Assembly: GCF_000720255.1 (NCBI RefSeq)
Contig: NZ_JOJE01000072.1
Coordinates: forward strand, 1 to 21,687
Direction of reading: 5' to 3'
DNA: 21,687 nucleotides
Source: Streptomyces griseus subsp. griseus
Lineage (GTDB): Bacteria > Actinomycetota > Actinomycetes > Streptomycetales > Streptomycetaceae
A model generated the notes under the pieces. It searched no databases, was not told the DNA's origin, and saw only the letters and a list, made by a program, of their open reading frames with translations. Positions 1 to 6,188 of this stretch are shown one piece after another. Made by a program: the position numbers and the translations under genes. Position 1 is the first letter of the stretch. Each line of letters opens with the position of its first letter.

Positions 1-98
1 AACAGGGACCTAGACAATCCTCATTCTTGCTGGTCAGAGGCACTTTCTGCTTTCCTGACCGCCTGCCGGACAGCCCGCTTCATGAAAGCGCGAGGCTA

Positions 99-120
99 AA
101 GCTTGTCCCGTAACTGATCT
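99..120. repeat. Terminal inverted repeat, 3' end of first IS5-family element
   Basis: Begins AAGCTTGTCCCGTAACTGAT just after TA at 97-98. It is the reverse complement, with mismatches, of 1508-1529. The CCCGTAAnTGATCT core recurs at the transposase-3' end of the second element (6164-6185). Confidence 0.7.
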
Positions 121-220
121 CTGGAGTGAGGGTGGTCTCGGTGAGGTTGGGGTGTCCTCTCGATAGCCTGCGGGTCCACCTGGGGAAACGAGCAACAGCG
201 CCCCTTGGTACGGTGCGCCG

Positions 221-649
221 ATGTCATCGATCAAGCAGTTCCAAGTCACCTTTGACTGCGCGGAACCTGAGCGCCTCGCTCGCTTCTGGTGCGAGGTGTT
301 GGGGTACGTCGTGCCGCCGCCACCGGAGGGGTTTGCGACTTGGGACGATTTCAAGCGTTCGCAGCCCTCTGAGCAGCAGGATTCATGGTTTGCCTGTATA
401 GATCCCTCAGGGGTGGGCCCGCGACTGTTCTTCCAGCGCGTCCCCGAGGGGAAGGCTGTCAAGAACCGGGTGCATCTTGATGTACGGGTCGGCACCGGTC
501 TCGTGGGTGAAGAGCGTCTCGCCGCACTTGAGGCTGAACGCGCGCGCCTGGAGCCGCTTGGTGCAGTACACGTGCAGACGTTGTACGACGGCAATGATGC
601 CTGCATCCCGATGCTGGACATCGAGGGCAACGAGTTCTGCATCGACTGA
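221..649 (+). CDS. VOC family (glyoxalase-like) protein, IS cargo
   Basis: A 142-aa single-domain protein of the vicinal-oxygen-chelate superfamily, most like the Glyoxalase_6 group. What is seen: an N-terminal beta-alpha-beta start with VTFDCAEPERLARFWCEVLG, a middle GPRLFFQRVPEGK strand-loop, NRVHLDVRV starting the second module, and a C-terminal MLDIEGNEFCID, where the last metal-ligand Glu usually sits. The length is normal for the family. The ATG start at 221 gives the expected N-terminus although no clear ribosome site precedes it. Family members bind a metal and act in resistance, dioxygenase or glyoxalase chemistry; the substrate cannot be told. It lies between the left terminal repeat and the convergent transposase, 68 bp from the transposase stop, so it looks like a passenger of the element. 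Confidence 0.85.
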   Translation: MSSIKQFQVTFDCAEPERLARFWCEVLGYVVPPPPEGFATWDDFKRSQPSEQQDSWFACIDPSGVGPRLFFQRVPEGKAVKNRVHLDVRVGTGLVGEERLAALEAERARLEPLGAVHVQTLYDGNDACIPMLDIEGNEFCID

Positions 650-717
650 GCCTCCTTCGAGCCGGCGAGGCGGGAGGCCGCTTCCCTTGGACCTCTCTGA
701 CCTCGCATAGGGCGGGA

Positions 718-1485
718 TTATCCCGTGAGGGCGAGGTTGTGCAGCCGGGCGATGCCGAGCATGGCGTGGTGCACGCCGTCGCCCTTCAGGCGGCAGTCCC
801 GCAGGATCTTCCAGGTCTTCATCCGGGCAAAGGTGTGCTCGACGCGGGCACGTACCTGTTTGTGCGAGCGGTTGTGTTCCTTCTGCCAGTCGGACAGTTC
901 CTCGCCAGCCCGGCGGCGGTGGGGCATCACGAGTCCGGTGCCCGGATAGCCGCCGTCGGCGATCGTCAGGGTGTTGCCGACTGCAGCCTTTGCCCCGGAT
1001 GCCTCCCATGCCTTGCAGTCGTTGCGGTTGCCCGGCAGGGGCCGACCGACTACGACGATGAGTCGGGTGTCGGCGTCGATGACGACCTGATGGTTAGTGG
1101 AGTACCGGTAGTTCTTGGACTGTTCGGTGATCGAGTGGTCACGGGTGGGCACCAGGGTGCCGTCCACGATGAGCACGGTGTCCTTCGGGAAACGCTGCCT
1201 GGGCTGGAGTGCGAGGAGTGGACCGAGCTGGTCGATAATCCGGTTCGCGGCCGACTTGGAGACTCCGAACAGCGGGGCGAGCTGGCGCATCGTCAAGTTC
1301 GTGCGCCAATACGCCGTAACAAGCAGCACCCGGTCCTCCAGCGGAAGTCCCCACGGTCGCCCCTTGCGGACCGCGTCCGCTCCCTCGCGGCGCAGCGAGG
1401 TCACCAACTTCCCGAAGCAGCGCAGGCTCAGCCCGGTGAACGGGGGTATCCAGGACGACTCCGACGCCGTGATCACACCAGCCAC
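718..1485 (-). CDS. IS5-family transposase
   Basis: A 255-aa DDE transposase, intact from ATG to TAA. An N-terminal helix-turn-helix region (LTMRQLAPLFGVSKSAANRI, about residues 64-83) binds the ends. The catalytic triad is visible as LIVDGTLVPT, TIADGGYPGTG and RARVEHTFARMK. It is about 80% identical by eye, and exactly equal in length, to the transposase at 5361-6128, which fixes the start at MAGVITAS. The start is 22 bp inside the 1508-1529 terminal repeat, a normal leader for this family. On its 3' side the usual short tail and terminal repeat are replaced by the VOC gene. The enzyme is probably functional, cutting and pasting into TA-containing targets. Confidence 0.92.
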   Translation of the reverse strand: MAGVITASESSWIPPFTGLSLRCFGKLVTSLRREGADAVRKGRPWGLPLEDRVLLVTAYWRTNLTMRQLAPLFGVSKSAANRIIDQLGPLLALQPRQRFPKDTVLIVDGTLVPTRDHSITEQSKNYRYSTNHQVVIDADTRLIVVVGRPLPGNRNDCKAWEASGAKAAVGNTLTIADGGYPGTGLVMPHRRRAGEELSDWQKEHNRSHKQVRARVEHTFARMKTWKILRDCRLKGDGVHHAMLGIARLHNLALTG

Positions 1486-1507
1486 ATCAAGATCATCTCA
1501 CCCGTGA

Positions 1508-1529
1508 CCAGCAGTTGCGGGACAGGCTT
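1508..1529. repeat. Terminal inverted repeat, 5' end of first IS5-family element
   Basis: Reads GTTGCGGGACAGGCTT up to 1529, followed by TA at 1530-1531. It pairs with 99-120. On the minus strand it begins AAGCCTGTCCCGCAAC, matching the 5' end of the second element at 4222. Confidence 0.7.
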
Positions 1530-1591
1530 TAGCCTGATCACGCCGCATGGTAGAACTTTGAGTAATCACGCAGCCGAACGAGTGGCCGGAA

Positions 1592-1795
1592 GTGGGCCAG
1601 GCCCCCCCACACACAACGCTGAACGCTCTCGACTACATCTTGGAAAACGGCAACAAGGTAAAATACGATGTGGGGCGTGACACAATCCAAGTCAGGGCGA
1701 CGCAGCTTCCAGGCAAGCCTTTCGCAGTGATCTCAGGAAGCAATCCCAATCACATAGTAACTGTCATGATTCCAAAGGGATTCGACATTCCGTGA
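1592..1795 (+). CDS. Small protein, possible toxin C-terminal tip
   Basis: A 67-aa ORF from GTG at 1592, not matched to a named family. It has a helical start (TLNALDYILENGNKVKYD) followed by predicted strands (DTIQVRA, PFAVISG, HIVTVMIPKG). This resembles the small nuclease-like tips at the C-termini of secreted polymorphic toxins. Its stop overlaps the next start (GTGA), so the two are translationally coupled, as toxin and immunity genes often are. Base composition is clearly less GC-rich than the neighbours, suggesting recent transfer. The frame is open only from 1562, just right of an IS end at 1529, so the upstream part of a longer toxin gene may have been cut away. The function is inference. 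Confidence 0.5.
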   Translation: MGQAPPHTTLNALDYILENGNKVKYDVGRDTIQVRATQLPGKPFAVISGSNPNHIVTVMIPKGFDIP

Positions 1796-2043
1796 ACCCC
1801 GTAGAAGAAATCCTCGAAATGGCTCGAAAATTCATTTCCGGCGAAGATCGGTCAATGAATTTTGTTGCATCCATAGAGAATTTCACTGTGGAGCACCTCC
1901 TGGATTCAGAGATATTTGAATTCCTGGCAGAGGGAATGTCGCTCTATCGCCCTTGGGCTGGCCCGCCATACTGGTCGGAGGGAGACATGGTTGAACTGAT
2001 GGAGGATTTTTTGAAGGGATTCGGACCCTCTCAGGAACCTTAA
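1792..2043 (+). CDS. Small acidic protein, possible immunity protein
   Basis: An 83-aa acidic protein starting at GTG 1792 inside the stop of the preceding gene. The pattern EEILEMARKFISGE, then SIENFTVEHLLDS, LAEGMSLYRP and EGDMVELMEDFLKGF is helical. It recalls colicin-D-type immunity proteins, which mask tRNase toxins, but the match is from memory and weak. The overlap with the putative toxin tip, the opposite charge tendency and the shared lower GC content support a toxin-immunity pair. It could also be an unrelated orphan. A hairpin at 2092-2125 follows the gene and may end the transcript. Confidence 0.55.
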   Translation: MNPVEEILEMARKFISGEDRSMNFVASIENFTVEHLLDSEIFEFLAEGMSLYRPWAGPPYWSEGDMVELMEDFLKGFGPSQEP

Positions 2044-2091
2044 GGGATCCAGATTTTCCCTGCCGGTGTACCCGGCCGCAAGTGCTGCTCT

Positions 2092-2125
2092 CCTTCGACG
2101 GGAACGGGCGTGTCCCCGTCGAAGG
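2092..2125 (+). terminator. Hairpin after the small gene pair
   Basis: Perfect 11-bp arms CCTTCGACGGG (2092-2102) and CCCGTCGAAGG (2115-2125) with a 12-nt loop, 48 bp after the stop at 2043. There is no T-run, as is usual for actinobacterial terminators. Confidence 0.55.
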
Positions 2126-2167
2126 TGTTGCGCTCACTGAGTTGAACGCGTGGTGTGGTGCGACTGC

Positions 2168-2345
2168 TCAGGCCGGCCTGGTCAGGCCAGTCTCGGCGCG
2201 GCAGCCGTCTATGCGGTGGCTGCGGTACTGGATGTGCCGTAAGCCGCGTCGGATGGGCTGCATGACATGTTCAGGGGTGGTGAAAGCGATGTTATGGAAG
2301 TCGCTGGAGCCCGGCGCGATCGCGCGGTTCACCGCCGGGGAGGAA
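2168..2345 (-). pseudogene. Possible C-terminal gene remnant
   Basis: On the minus strand a short stretch reads like real protein (SSDFHNIAFTTPEHVMQP, then RRGLRHIQYRSHRIDG) and most codons end in G or C. It stops with TGA at 2168-2170. No start or ribosome site is visible, and upstream it merges into a repetitive GC-rich segment (2321-2507), so it is probably the tail of a lost gene. The family is not recognised. Confidence 0.25.
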
Positions 2346-2507
2346 ACCGCGGTGCGCTGACCCGCCCCGGCGGCGCGGCGCAGGACAAGGGACGGCGGCC
2401 CTCGGGCATGGCCCCGCGCGGCTTCACCGTCGGGGCAGGACACCGCGATGCGCCGACCCCAGCCCCGGCCGCACGGCGCAGGACCAAAGGGCGGCGGCCG
2501 TCGGGCC
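2321..2507. repeat. Imperfect tandem direct repeat, two units
   Basis: Two units of about 85-93 bp begin CGCGCGGTTCACCGCCGGGG (2321) and CGCGCGGCTTCACCGTCGGG (2415). Both run through a GGCGCAGGAC segment to a GGCGGCC-TCGGGC end. They are diverged by small indels. No gene is evident in 2126-2586 apart from the remnant at 2168-2345. Confidence 0.6.
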
Positions 2508-2586
2508 CATGAAAAGATCCGGGACGGGCCTGGGGCTTGCAGATCATCAACGTGTTGCTTCCCGCCCCATGGCTCGTTGATGTGAT

Positions 2587-3138
2587 ATGCGCATCCCGGA
2601 CGAGATCTGTGCCCAACTCGCCATGAAGTTCGCGGTGTTGTTCCCTCATCTGAATGAGCGGCAGCGACGGCTTCTGATGGCCGCAGAGGCCCGCGTCCTG
2701 GGACACGGCGGGGTTCGGGCCGTCGCACGGGCGGCTTCGGTGAGTGAGACCACGGTTCGCAAGGGCGTGTCCGAGTTGGAGGCCGGAGAGGAGCCGCTGG
2801 GGCGGGTGCGGCGGCCGGGCGGAGGGCGCAAACGGGTCGCGGATCTCGATCCGGGGCTGCGGCCGGCCCTCCTGGCGCTGGTCGAGCCCGACGAGCGGGG
2901 CGATCCGATGCCGCCGCTGCGGTGGACGGTGAAGTCGACCCGCACGCTGGCGCGGGAACTGGCACAGAAGGGGCACAAAGTGGGTGCGGACACCGTCGCG
3001 AACCCGCTGCGGGAGGAAGGCTTCAGCCTCCAGGCCAATGCCAATACGATCGAAGGAAGCCAACATCCCGACCGGGATGCCCAGTTCCGCTATCTCAACG
3101 AGCAGGTCCGTGATCACCGGGACATCGGCCAGCCGGTG
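2587..3138 (+). pseudogene. Truncated ISAzo13-family transposase
   Basis: About 184 N-terminal residues of an ISAzo13-type transposase, from MRIPDEICAQLAMKF to RDHRDIGQPV. Family hallmarks visible are LFPHLNERQRRLLMAAEARV, the helix-turn-helix-like VARAASVSETTVRKGVSELE, the GRVRRPGGGRK hinge, LRWTVKSTRTLAREL and EEGFSLQANANTIEGSQHPD. Full-length members are roughly 400 aa and continue with VDTKKKELVG and the catalytic D/D/E domain. Here homology stops abruptly at 3138 and the frame runs on into unrelated codons, so the protein has no active site. The break is clean, without terminal repeats, which suggests deletion or a recombination joint. Confidence 0.85.
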
Positions 3139-3349
3139 CCGCCCCCGGTGCCGCGCGGTCGAGGGCGTCAGGCGGCGGCTTCAGTATGCAGCCGCTGGAC
3201 CGCCTCAGAGAGCCCCCTTCCGGGCCATCACCGCCGACAGGGAGAGCCGCCCAGTCCCAGGGCCTACACGCACCCCAGTGCGATGCCGCAGACCCCGGAC
3301 AGAGAAGGACCCCGGGCCGCCCAGCGTTCCGGGGAGCTTCCTACCGGCC
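3139..3349. other. Stretch without a recognisable gene
   Basis: This lies between the truncated transposase and the TAG-interrupted ORF. Long open frames cross it on both strands, but only as GC-rich shadow frames with arginine/proline-rich translations. No RNA, repeat or regulatory site is seen. Confidence 0.5.
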
Positions 3350-3676
3350 TTACGCCGCCGCCAGTTCGTGGAAGGCGACGGCCTCGGCGTCCGCGCGCAG
3401 CAGGCCCGCAGGGGAGTCCAGGTCGCGGTCGAATGCTGCTGGAGTGAGAAGGCCGGCTGCTTCCACTGGTTCGAGGACCGGCTCCTACCCGGTGTGCTCG
3501 GCCAGCAGGGCGCGGAAGGCATCGTCGGCCAGGAGTTGGGATGCGCAGGTGGCGGTCAGTCGGCTGCCGCCGCTGGCGTGCCGGTCACAGCGCACGACGC
3601 CGCACAACAGGTCCCCGCCCAGGCTGGCGAGCTGCAGACTCCCGCCCATGATCGTGAGGACAGCGCCAGCGGTCAT
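3350..3676 (-). pseudogene. Small ORF interrupted by an in-frame TAG
   Basis: From ATG at 3676 a 63-aa frame reads MTAGAVLTIMGGSLQLASLG, then DLLCGVVRCDRHASGG and FRALLAEHTG, and meets TAG at 3485-3487. The same frame continues with EPVLEPVEAAGLLTPAAFDR, then SPAGLLRADAEAVAFHELAA, to TAA at 3350-3352. Both halves use codons and residues like a real protein, so it is best read as one gene of about 108 codons broken by a point nonsense mutation. The family is not recognised. It may follow the gene at 3723-4154 in the same transcript (46 bp gap). A truncated 63-aa product could still be made. Confidence 0.5.
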
Positions 3677-3722
3677 AGGCAGACGGTACGAGCGGCACCA
3701 GCGGCCTTGTGGCAGGCACGAC

Positions 3723-4154
3723 CTACGATGGCCCCGCGTCCCGCACCGCGCGCACGGCCTCACAGAGATCGAGCACGCACACTCCGCCGATCTTCTCGAT
3801 GCTGCCGCACCCGAAGCGGACCCACAGCGGGAGGGCCCCGGCGTCGCGGGCGAAGGCGAGCTTCTGCGCCGAGGCGAGGTTGGGGGCGAAGTCGATCTCC
3901 ACGAGGATGTCCGGAATGGTGCCGGGCATCCAGATCACCACGTCGAGGCGCCCGTAGCGGCCCCTGCCGTCCGGCACCACCAACACCCGCAGCTCGCGAA
4001 AGGTGCGCAGGTATCGGGCGAGCGGCGCGAACACCTCGTCGTCGGTCATGGAGATCACGGTCCGGGTGAGGCTGCGGGTGGTTTCGGCGGTGATGGCCTG
4101 GCGGTAGATGTGTTCGATGACGTCGCCTGGCCAAGACCGCCCCGCCCGTGCCAA
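3723..4154 (-). CDS. Hypothetical protein, possible PD-(D/E)XK-like fold
   Basis: A 143-aa protein from TTG at 4154; ATG at MTDDEVFAPL would be an alternative shorter start, but the upstream VIEHIYRQAITAETTRSL also looks coding. The core RYGRLDVVIW, PDILVEIDFAPN, QKLAFARDAGALPLWVRFG resembles the strand-D, E-x-D and helix-K layout of restriction-endonuclease-like proteins. The acid residues are present, but the usual E/D-x-K is E-x-D, so nuclease activity is doubtful. The small interrupted ORF at 3350-3676 lies downstream on the same strand. The function is unknown; the fold assignment is inference from pattern only. Confidence 0.55.
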   Translation of the reverse strand: MARAGRSWPGDVIEHIYRQAITAETTRSLTRTVISMTDDEVFAPLARYLRTFRELRVLVVPDGRGRYGRLDVVIWMPGTIPDILVEIDFAPNLASAQKLAFARDAGALPLWVRFGCGSIEKIGGVCVLDLCEAVRAVRDAGPS

Positions 4155-4221
4155 ACCCCGCTACACTCCCCACCGCCAGGCCGTTGACCAGGACAAATAC
4201 AGAAGTCCGGCTGGAGTATTA

Positions 4222-4243
4222 AAGGTTGTCCCGCAATCTCTGG
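4222..4243. repeat. Terminal inverted repeat, 5' end of second IS5-family element
   Basis: Reads AAGGTTGTCCCGCAATCTCT. It pairs with 6164-6185, with 12 perfect outer bases and weaker matching inside. Confidence 0.7.
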
Positions 4244-4264
4244 CTGGTTGTTCCAGACGGCGCC

Positions 4265-5302
4265 CTATGGTGCGGCGGCCGACATGCTTGTTGGGTTGGG
4301 AGGCGTAGTTGCCTGACCCGGGATGTCCAGCCATGCGCCGATGCGGGTGACTGCGTCTTCCACGGTGGCGCGCGGGGCGCCGGAGGCTTCGAGCGAGGTA
4401 CGGGCCACGGCGGCGAGTTGGGGGTCGGTGAGGGCGAGCGCCGTGCGGGCTGTTTCGTACTCCTGCAGCAGACCCGGACCGAACAGGAGAGGGTCGTCGG
4501 CGTTGAGGGTGCACCGGACGCCTGCTTGCAGGAGCCGCGCCAAGGGATGCGCAGACAGGGATGCGACGACCCCGAGGGCGACGTTGGAGGTGGGGCAGAC
4601 GTCGAGGACTATGCCTTCCGCGGCCAGGCGGGCAACAAGAGCCGGGTCTTCGACTGCCCGTACGCCGTGAGCGATCCGTCGGGCGCCGAGTACGTCGAGT
4701 GCGGCGCGCACGCTGGCCGGGCCGGCAAATTCCCCTGCGTGCGGGGCGGGAATCAGCCCGGCATCGCGGGCAATGGCGAACGCCTCAGCGAACGGCTCAG
4801 GGGCGTGACGGGCCTCATCTCCGGCCAGGCCGAAGCCGACCACCCCATTATCTGATCGTCTAGCCGCCAGGCGGGCGGCCTCGACCGCTTCCGACGGGTC
4901 CGCGTTGCGCCGGGCGAACACCAGGATGCCGAAGCCGACGCCCAGCCGCGCGCCCGCGCGGCGGCCCTCGTCGATCACCGCGTCCAGGACGTCGAGCGCG
5001 GCGTCCGGATCGCCCTCATAGGTCAGGGGGTTCAAGTGCGGCTCGATCCATACCGCTCCGTCCGCGGCGGCGTCCTCGACCACCTCGCGTACCAGCCGCA
5101 GAAGGTTCCTGCGCGGGCCCTCGCGCACCACCCGGGCAGCGGTGCCGTACAAGGCGCCGAAGTCCTCAAACGAGGTGAAGCCGTCTGAATCTGGAGGTCG
5201 TTCGCCACCCTCGCCTGCCAGCTCCGCGAGCGTGGCGGGACGCATCGCACCTTCGAGATGCAGATGGAGATGGGCCTTCGGCAGACGGTCCAGGCTTCGC
5301 AT
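4265..5302 (-). CDS. add: Adenosine deaminase, IS cargo
   Basis: A 345-aa metal-dependent purine deaminase converting adenosine or deoxyadenosine to inosine or deoxyinosine in cytoplasmic purine salvage. All key residues are visible: the HLHLEG zinc pair (His13, His15), HAGE with zinc ligand His188 and general acid Glu191, HGVRA (His212), CPTSN (about 236-240), and LNADDP with Asp269/Asp270. Length and order are normal and the gene looks complete, with ATG at 5302. It ends only 22 bp from the left terminal repeat of an IS5-family element and starts 58 bp from the divergent transposase start, so it appears to be carried by the element. Some members of this superfamily act on modified nucleosides, so the exact substrate is inferred. 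Confidence 0.92.
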   Translation of the reverse strand: MRSLDRLPKAHLHLHLEGAMRPATLAELAGEGGERPPDSDGFTSFEDFGALYGTAARVVREGPRRNLLRLVREVVEDAAADGAVWIEPHLNPLTYEGDPDAALDVLDAVIDEGRRAGARLGVGFGILVFARRNADPSEAVEAARLAARRSDNGVVGFGLAGDEARHAPEPFAEAFAIARDAGLIPAPHAGEFAGPASVRAALDVLGARRIAHGVRAVEDPALVARLAAEGIVLDVCPTSNVALGVVASLSAHPLARLLQAGVRCTLNADDPLLFGPGLLQEYETARTALALTDPQLAAVARTSLEASGAPRATVEDAVTRIGAWLDIPGQATTPPNPTSMSAAAP

Positions 5303-5360
5303 GGCGCCTCACTCTATGGCTACCCTCTTGACGGCCGTTGGGAGATGCAACCATCACTGC

Positions 5361-6128
5361 GTGGATGATGTGATCACGGCGTCGGTGCCGTCATGGATAG
5401 AGCCCTTCACGGGTCTGACCCCGCGCTGCTTCGCCAAGCTGGTAGCCGAGGTTCGACGCGAGCACGCTGCGGATCAACAACGCGGGCGTCCCTGGAGTCT
5501 GCCGCTGGAGGACCGTGTTCTGCTGGTCACGGCGTACTGGCGCACGAACTTGACGATGCGACAGATGGCTCCGCTGTTCGGGATTTCGAAGTCGGCCGCA
5601 GACCGGATCATCGACCGCCTCGGTCCACTGTTGGCGCTCCGGCAGCGAAGACGGTTCCGTAAGGACACTGTGCTCATCGTGGACGGGACCTTGGTGCCGA
5701 CCCGCGACCGCACGGTCGCCGAGCAGTCAAAGAACTATCGCTACTCAACAGCCCACCAGGTCGTCATCGACGCCGATACCCGCCTGGTCGTCGTGGTCGG
5801 CCGGCCCTTGCCCGGGAATCGGCACGACTCCCGTGGTTGGGAAGAGTCCGGAGCCAAGGCCGCCGTCGGTACCACCATGACGATCGCCGACGGCGGCTAC
5901 CAGGGGACCGGCCTGGTCATCCCACACCGACGCGAAAAGGGGAGCGACCTGCCGACCTGGAAGGAGGAACACAACCGCTCCCACAAGCGAGTTCGCGCCC
6001 GCGTCGAGCACACCTTCGCCCGAATGAAGGGCTGGAAGATCTTGCGTGACTGCCGCCTCAAGGGCGACGGCGTCCACCTCGCCATGCTCGGCATCGCCCG
6101 TCTGCACAACCTCGTCCTCGGCGGATAG
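5361..6128 (+). CDS. IS5-family transposase
   Basis: A 255-aa DDE transposase from GTG at 5361. The frame is open further upstream to ATG 5142, but that part overlaps the adenosine deaminase gene, and the start VDDVITAS aligns with MAGVITAS of the sister transposase at 718-1485. Helix-turn-helix LTMRQMAPLFGISKSAADRI precedes catalytic LIVDGTLVPT, TIADGGYQGTG and RARVEHTFARMK. No frameshift or stop is seen, so it is likely active. Its stop lies 36 bp before the right terminal repeat. The short divergent gap to the deaminase must hold promoters for both genes. Confidence 0.92.
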   Translation: MDDVITASVPSWIEPFTGLTPRCFAKLVAEVRREHAADQQRGRPWSLPLEDRVLLVTAYWRTNLTMRQMAPLFGISKSAADRIIDRLGPLLALRQRRRFRKDTVLIVDGTLVPTRDRTVAEQSKNYRYSTAHQVVIDADTRLVVVVGRPLPGNRHDSRGWEESGAKAAVGTTMTIADGGYQGTGLVIPHRREKGSDLPTWKEEHNRSHKRVRARVEHTFARMKGWKILRDCRLKGDGVHLAMLGIARLHNLVLGG

Positions 6129-6163
6129 ACAGCGAACGGCCGATACCGTCCGCACCAACTCGA

Positions 6164-6185
6164 AGATCACTTACGGGACAACCTT
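6164..6185. repeat. Terminal inverted repeat, 3' end of second IS5-family element
   Basis: Reads AGATCACTTACGGGACAACC plus TT at 6184-6185. It pairs with 4222-4243 and is followed by TA at 6186-6187, which also lies in the target tetranucleotide of the adjoining IS701-like element. Confidence 0.7.
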
Positions 6186-6188
6186 TAG

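Larger units (their letters stand above)
99..1529 (-). mobile_element. IS5-family element carrying a VOC gene
   Basis: The element is bounded by imperfect inverted repeats at 99-120 and 1508-1529 (about 20 of 25 positions match, including one flanking TA), each flanked directly by TA (97-98 and 1530-1531), which fits a 2-bp TA target duplication. It holds one transposase on the minus strand (718-1485) and a VOC-type gene on the plus strand (221-649). The 5' end reads AAGCCTGTCCCGCAA and the 3' end AAGCTTGTCCCGTAA. The same C-versus-T end asymmetry is seen in the related element at 4222-6185, which supports these being true ends. At about 1.43 kb it is longer than a one-gene IS5-family element, and the excess is the VOC gene. 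The alternative is that an unrelated copy of the 3' end lies by chance beyond the VOC gene. Confidence 0.6.
4222..6185 (+). mobile_element. IS5-family element carrying adenosine deaminase
   Basis: Terminal repeats AAGGTTGTCCCG at 4222 and CGGGACAACCTT ending at 6185 form 12 perfect inner-terminal bases, each flanked by TA (4220-4221 and 6186-6187). The left end continues CCCGCAA, the transposase-5' type; the right end is CCCGTAAGTGATCT on the minus strand, the 3' type. The element therefore has one end of each kind in the right order. It contains the transposase (5361-6128, plus) and a full adenosine deaminase (4265-5302, minus) inserted between the 5' end and the transposase. At about 1.96 kb it is roughly twice the size of a plain element of this family. 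Confidence 0.65.

Noticed and set aside
650..678. Short inverted repeat between the VOC gene and the transposase as a terminator
   Set aside because: Only 6-bp arms (650-655 and 673-678) in GC-rich DNA; too weak to call.
2984..4187. Long plus-strand frames across 2984-4187
   Set aside because: They are shadow frames crossing the truncated transposase, the TAG-split ORF and the minus-strand gene at 3723-4154, with no recognisable motifs.
5142..5360. Longer N-terminus of the second IS5-family transposase
   Set aside because: It would overlap the adenosine deaminase coding region, while the sister transposase aligns exactly from GTG 5361.
99..6185. One large composite transposon bounded by the two IS5-family elements
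   Set aside because: Each element has its own complete pair of ends with TA flanks, and the DNA between them is a patchwork of broken genes with no sign of joint movement.
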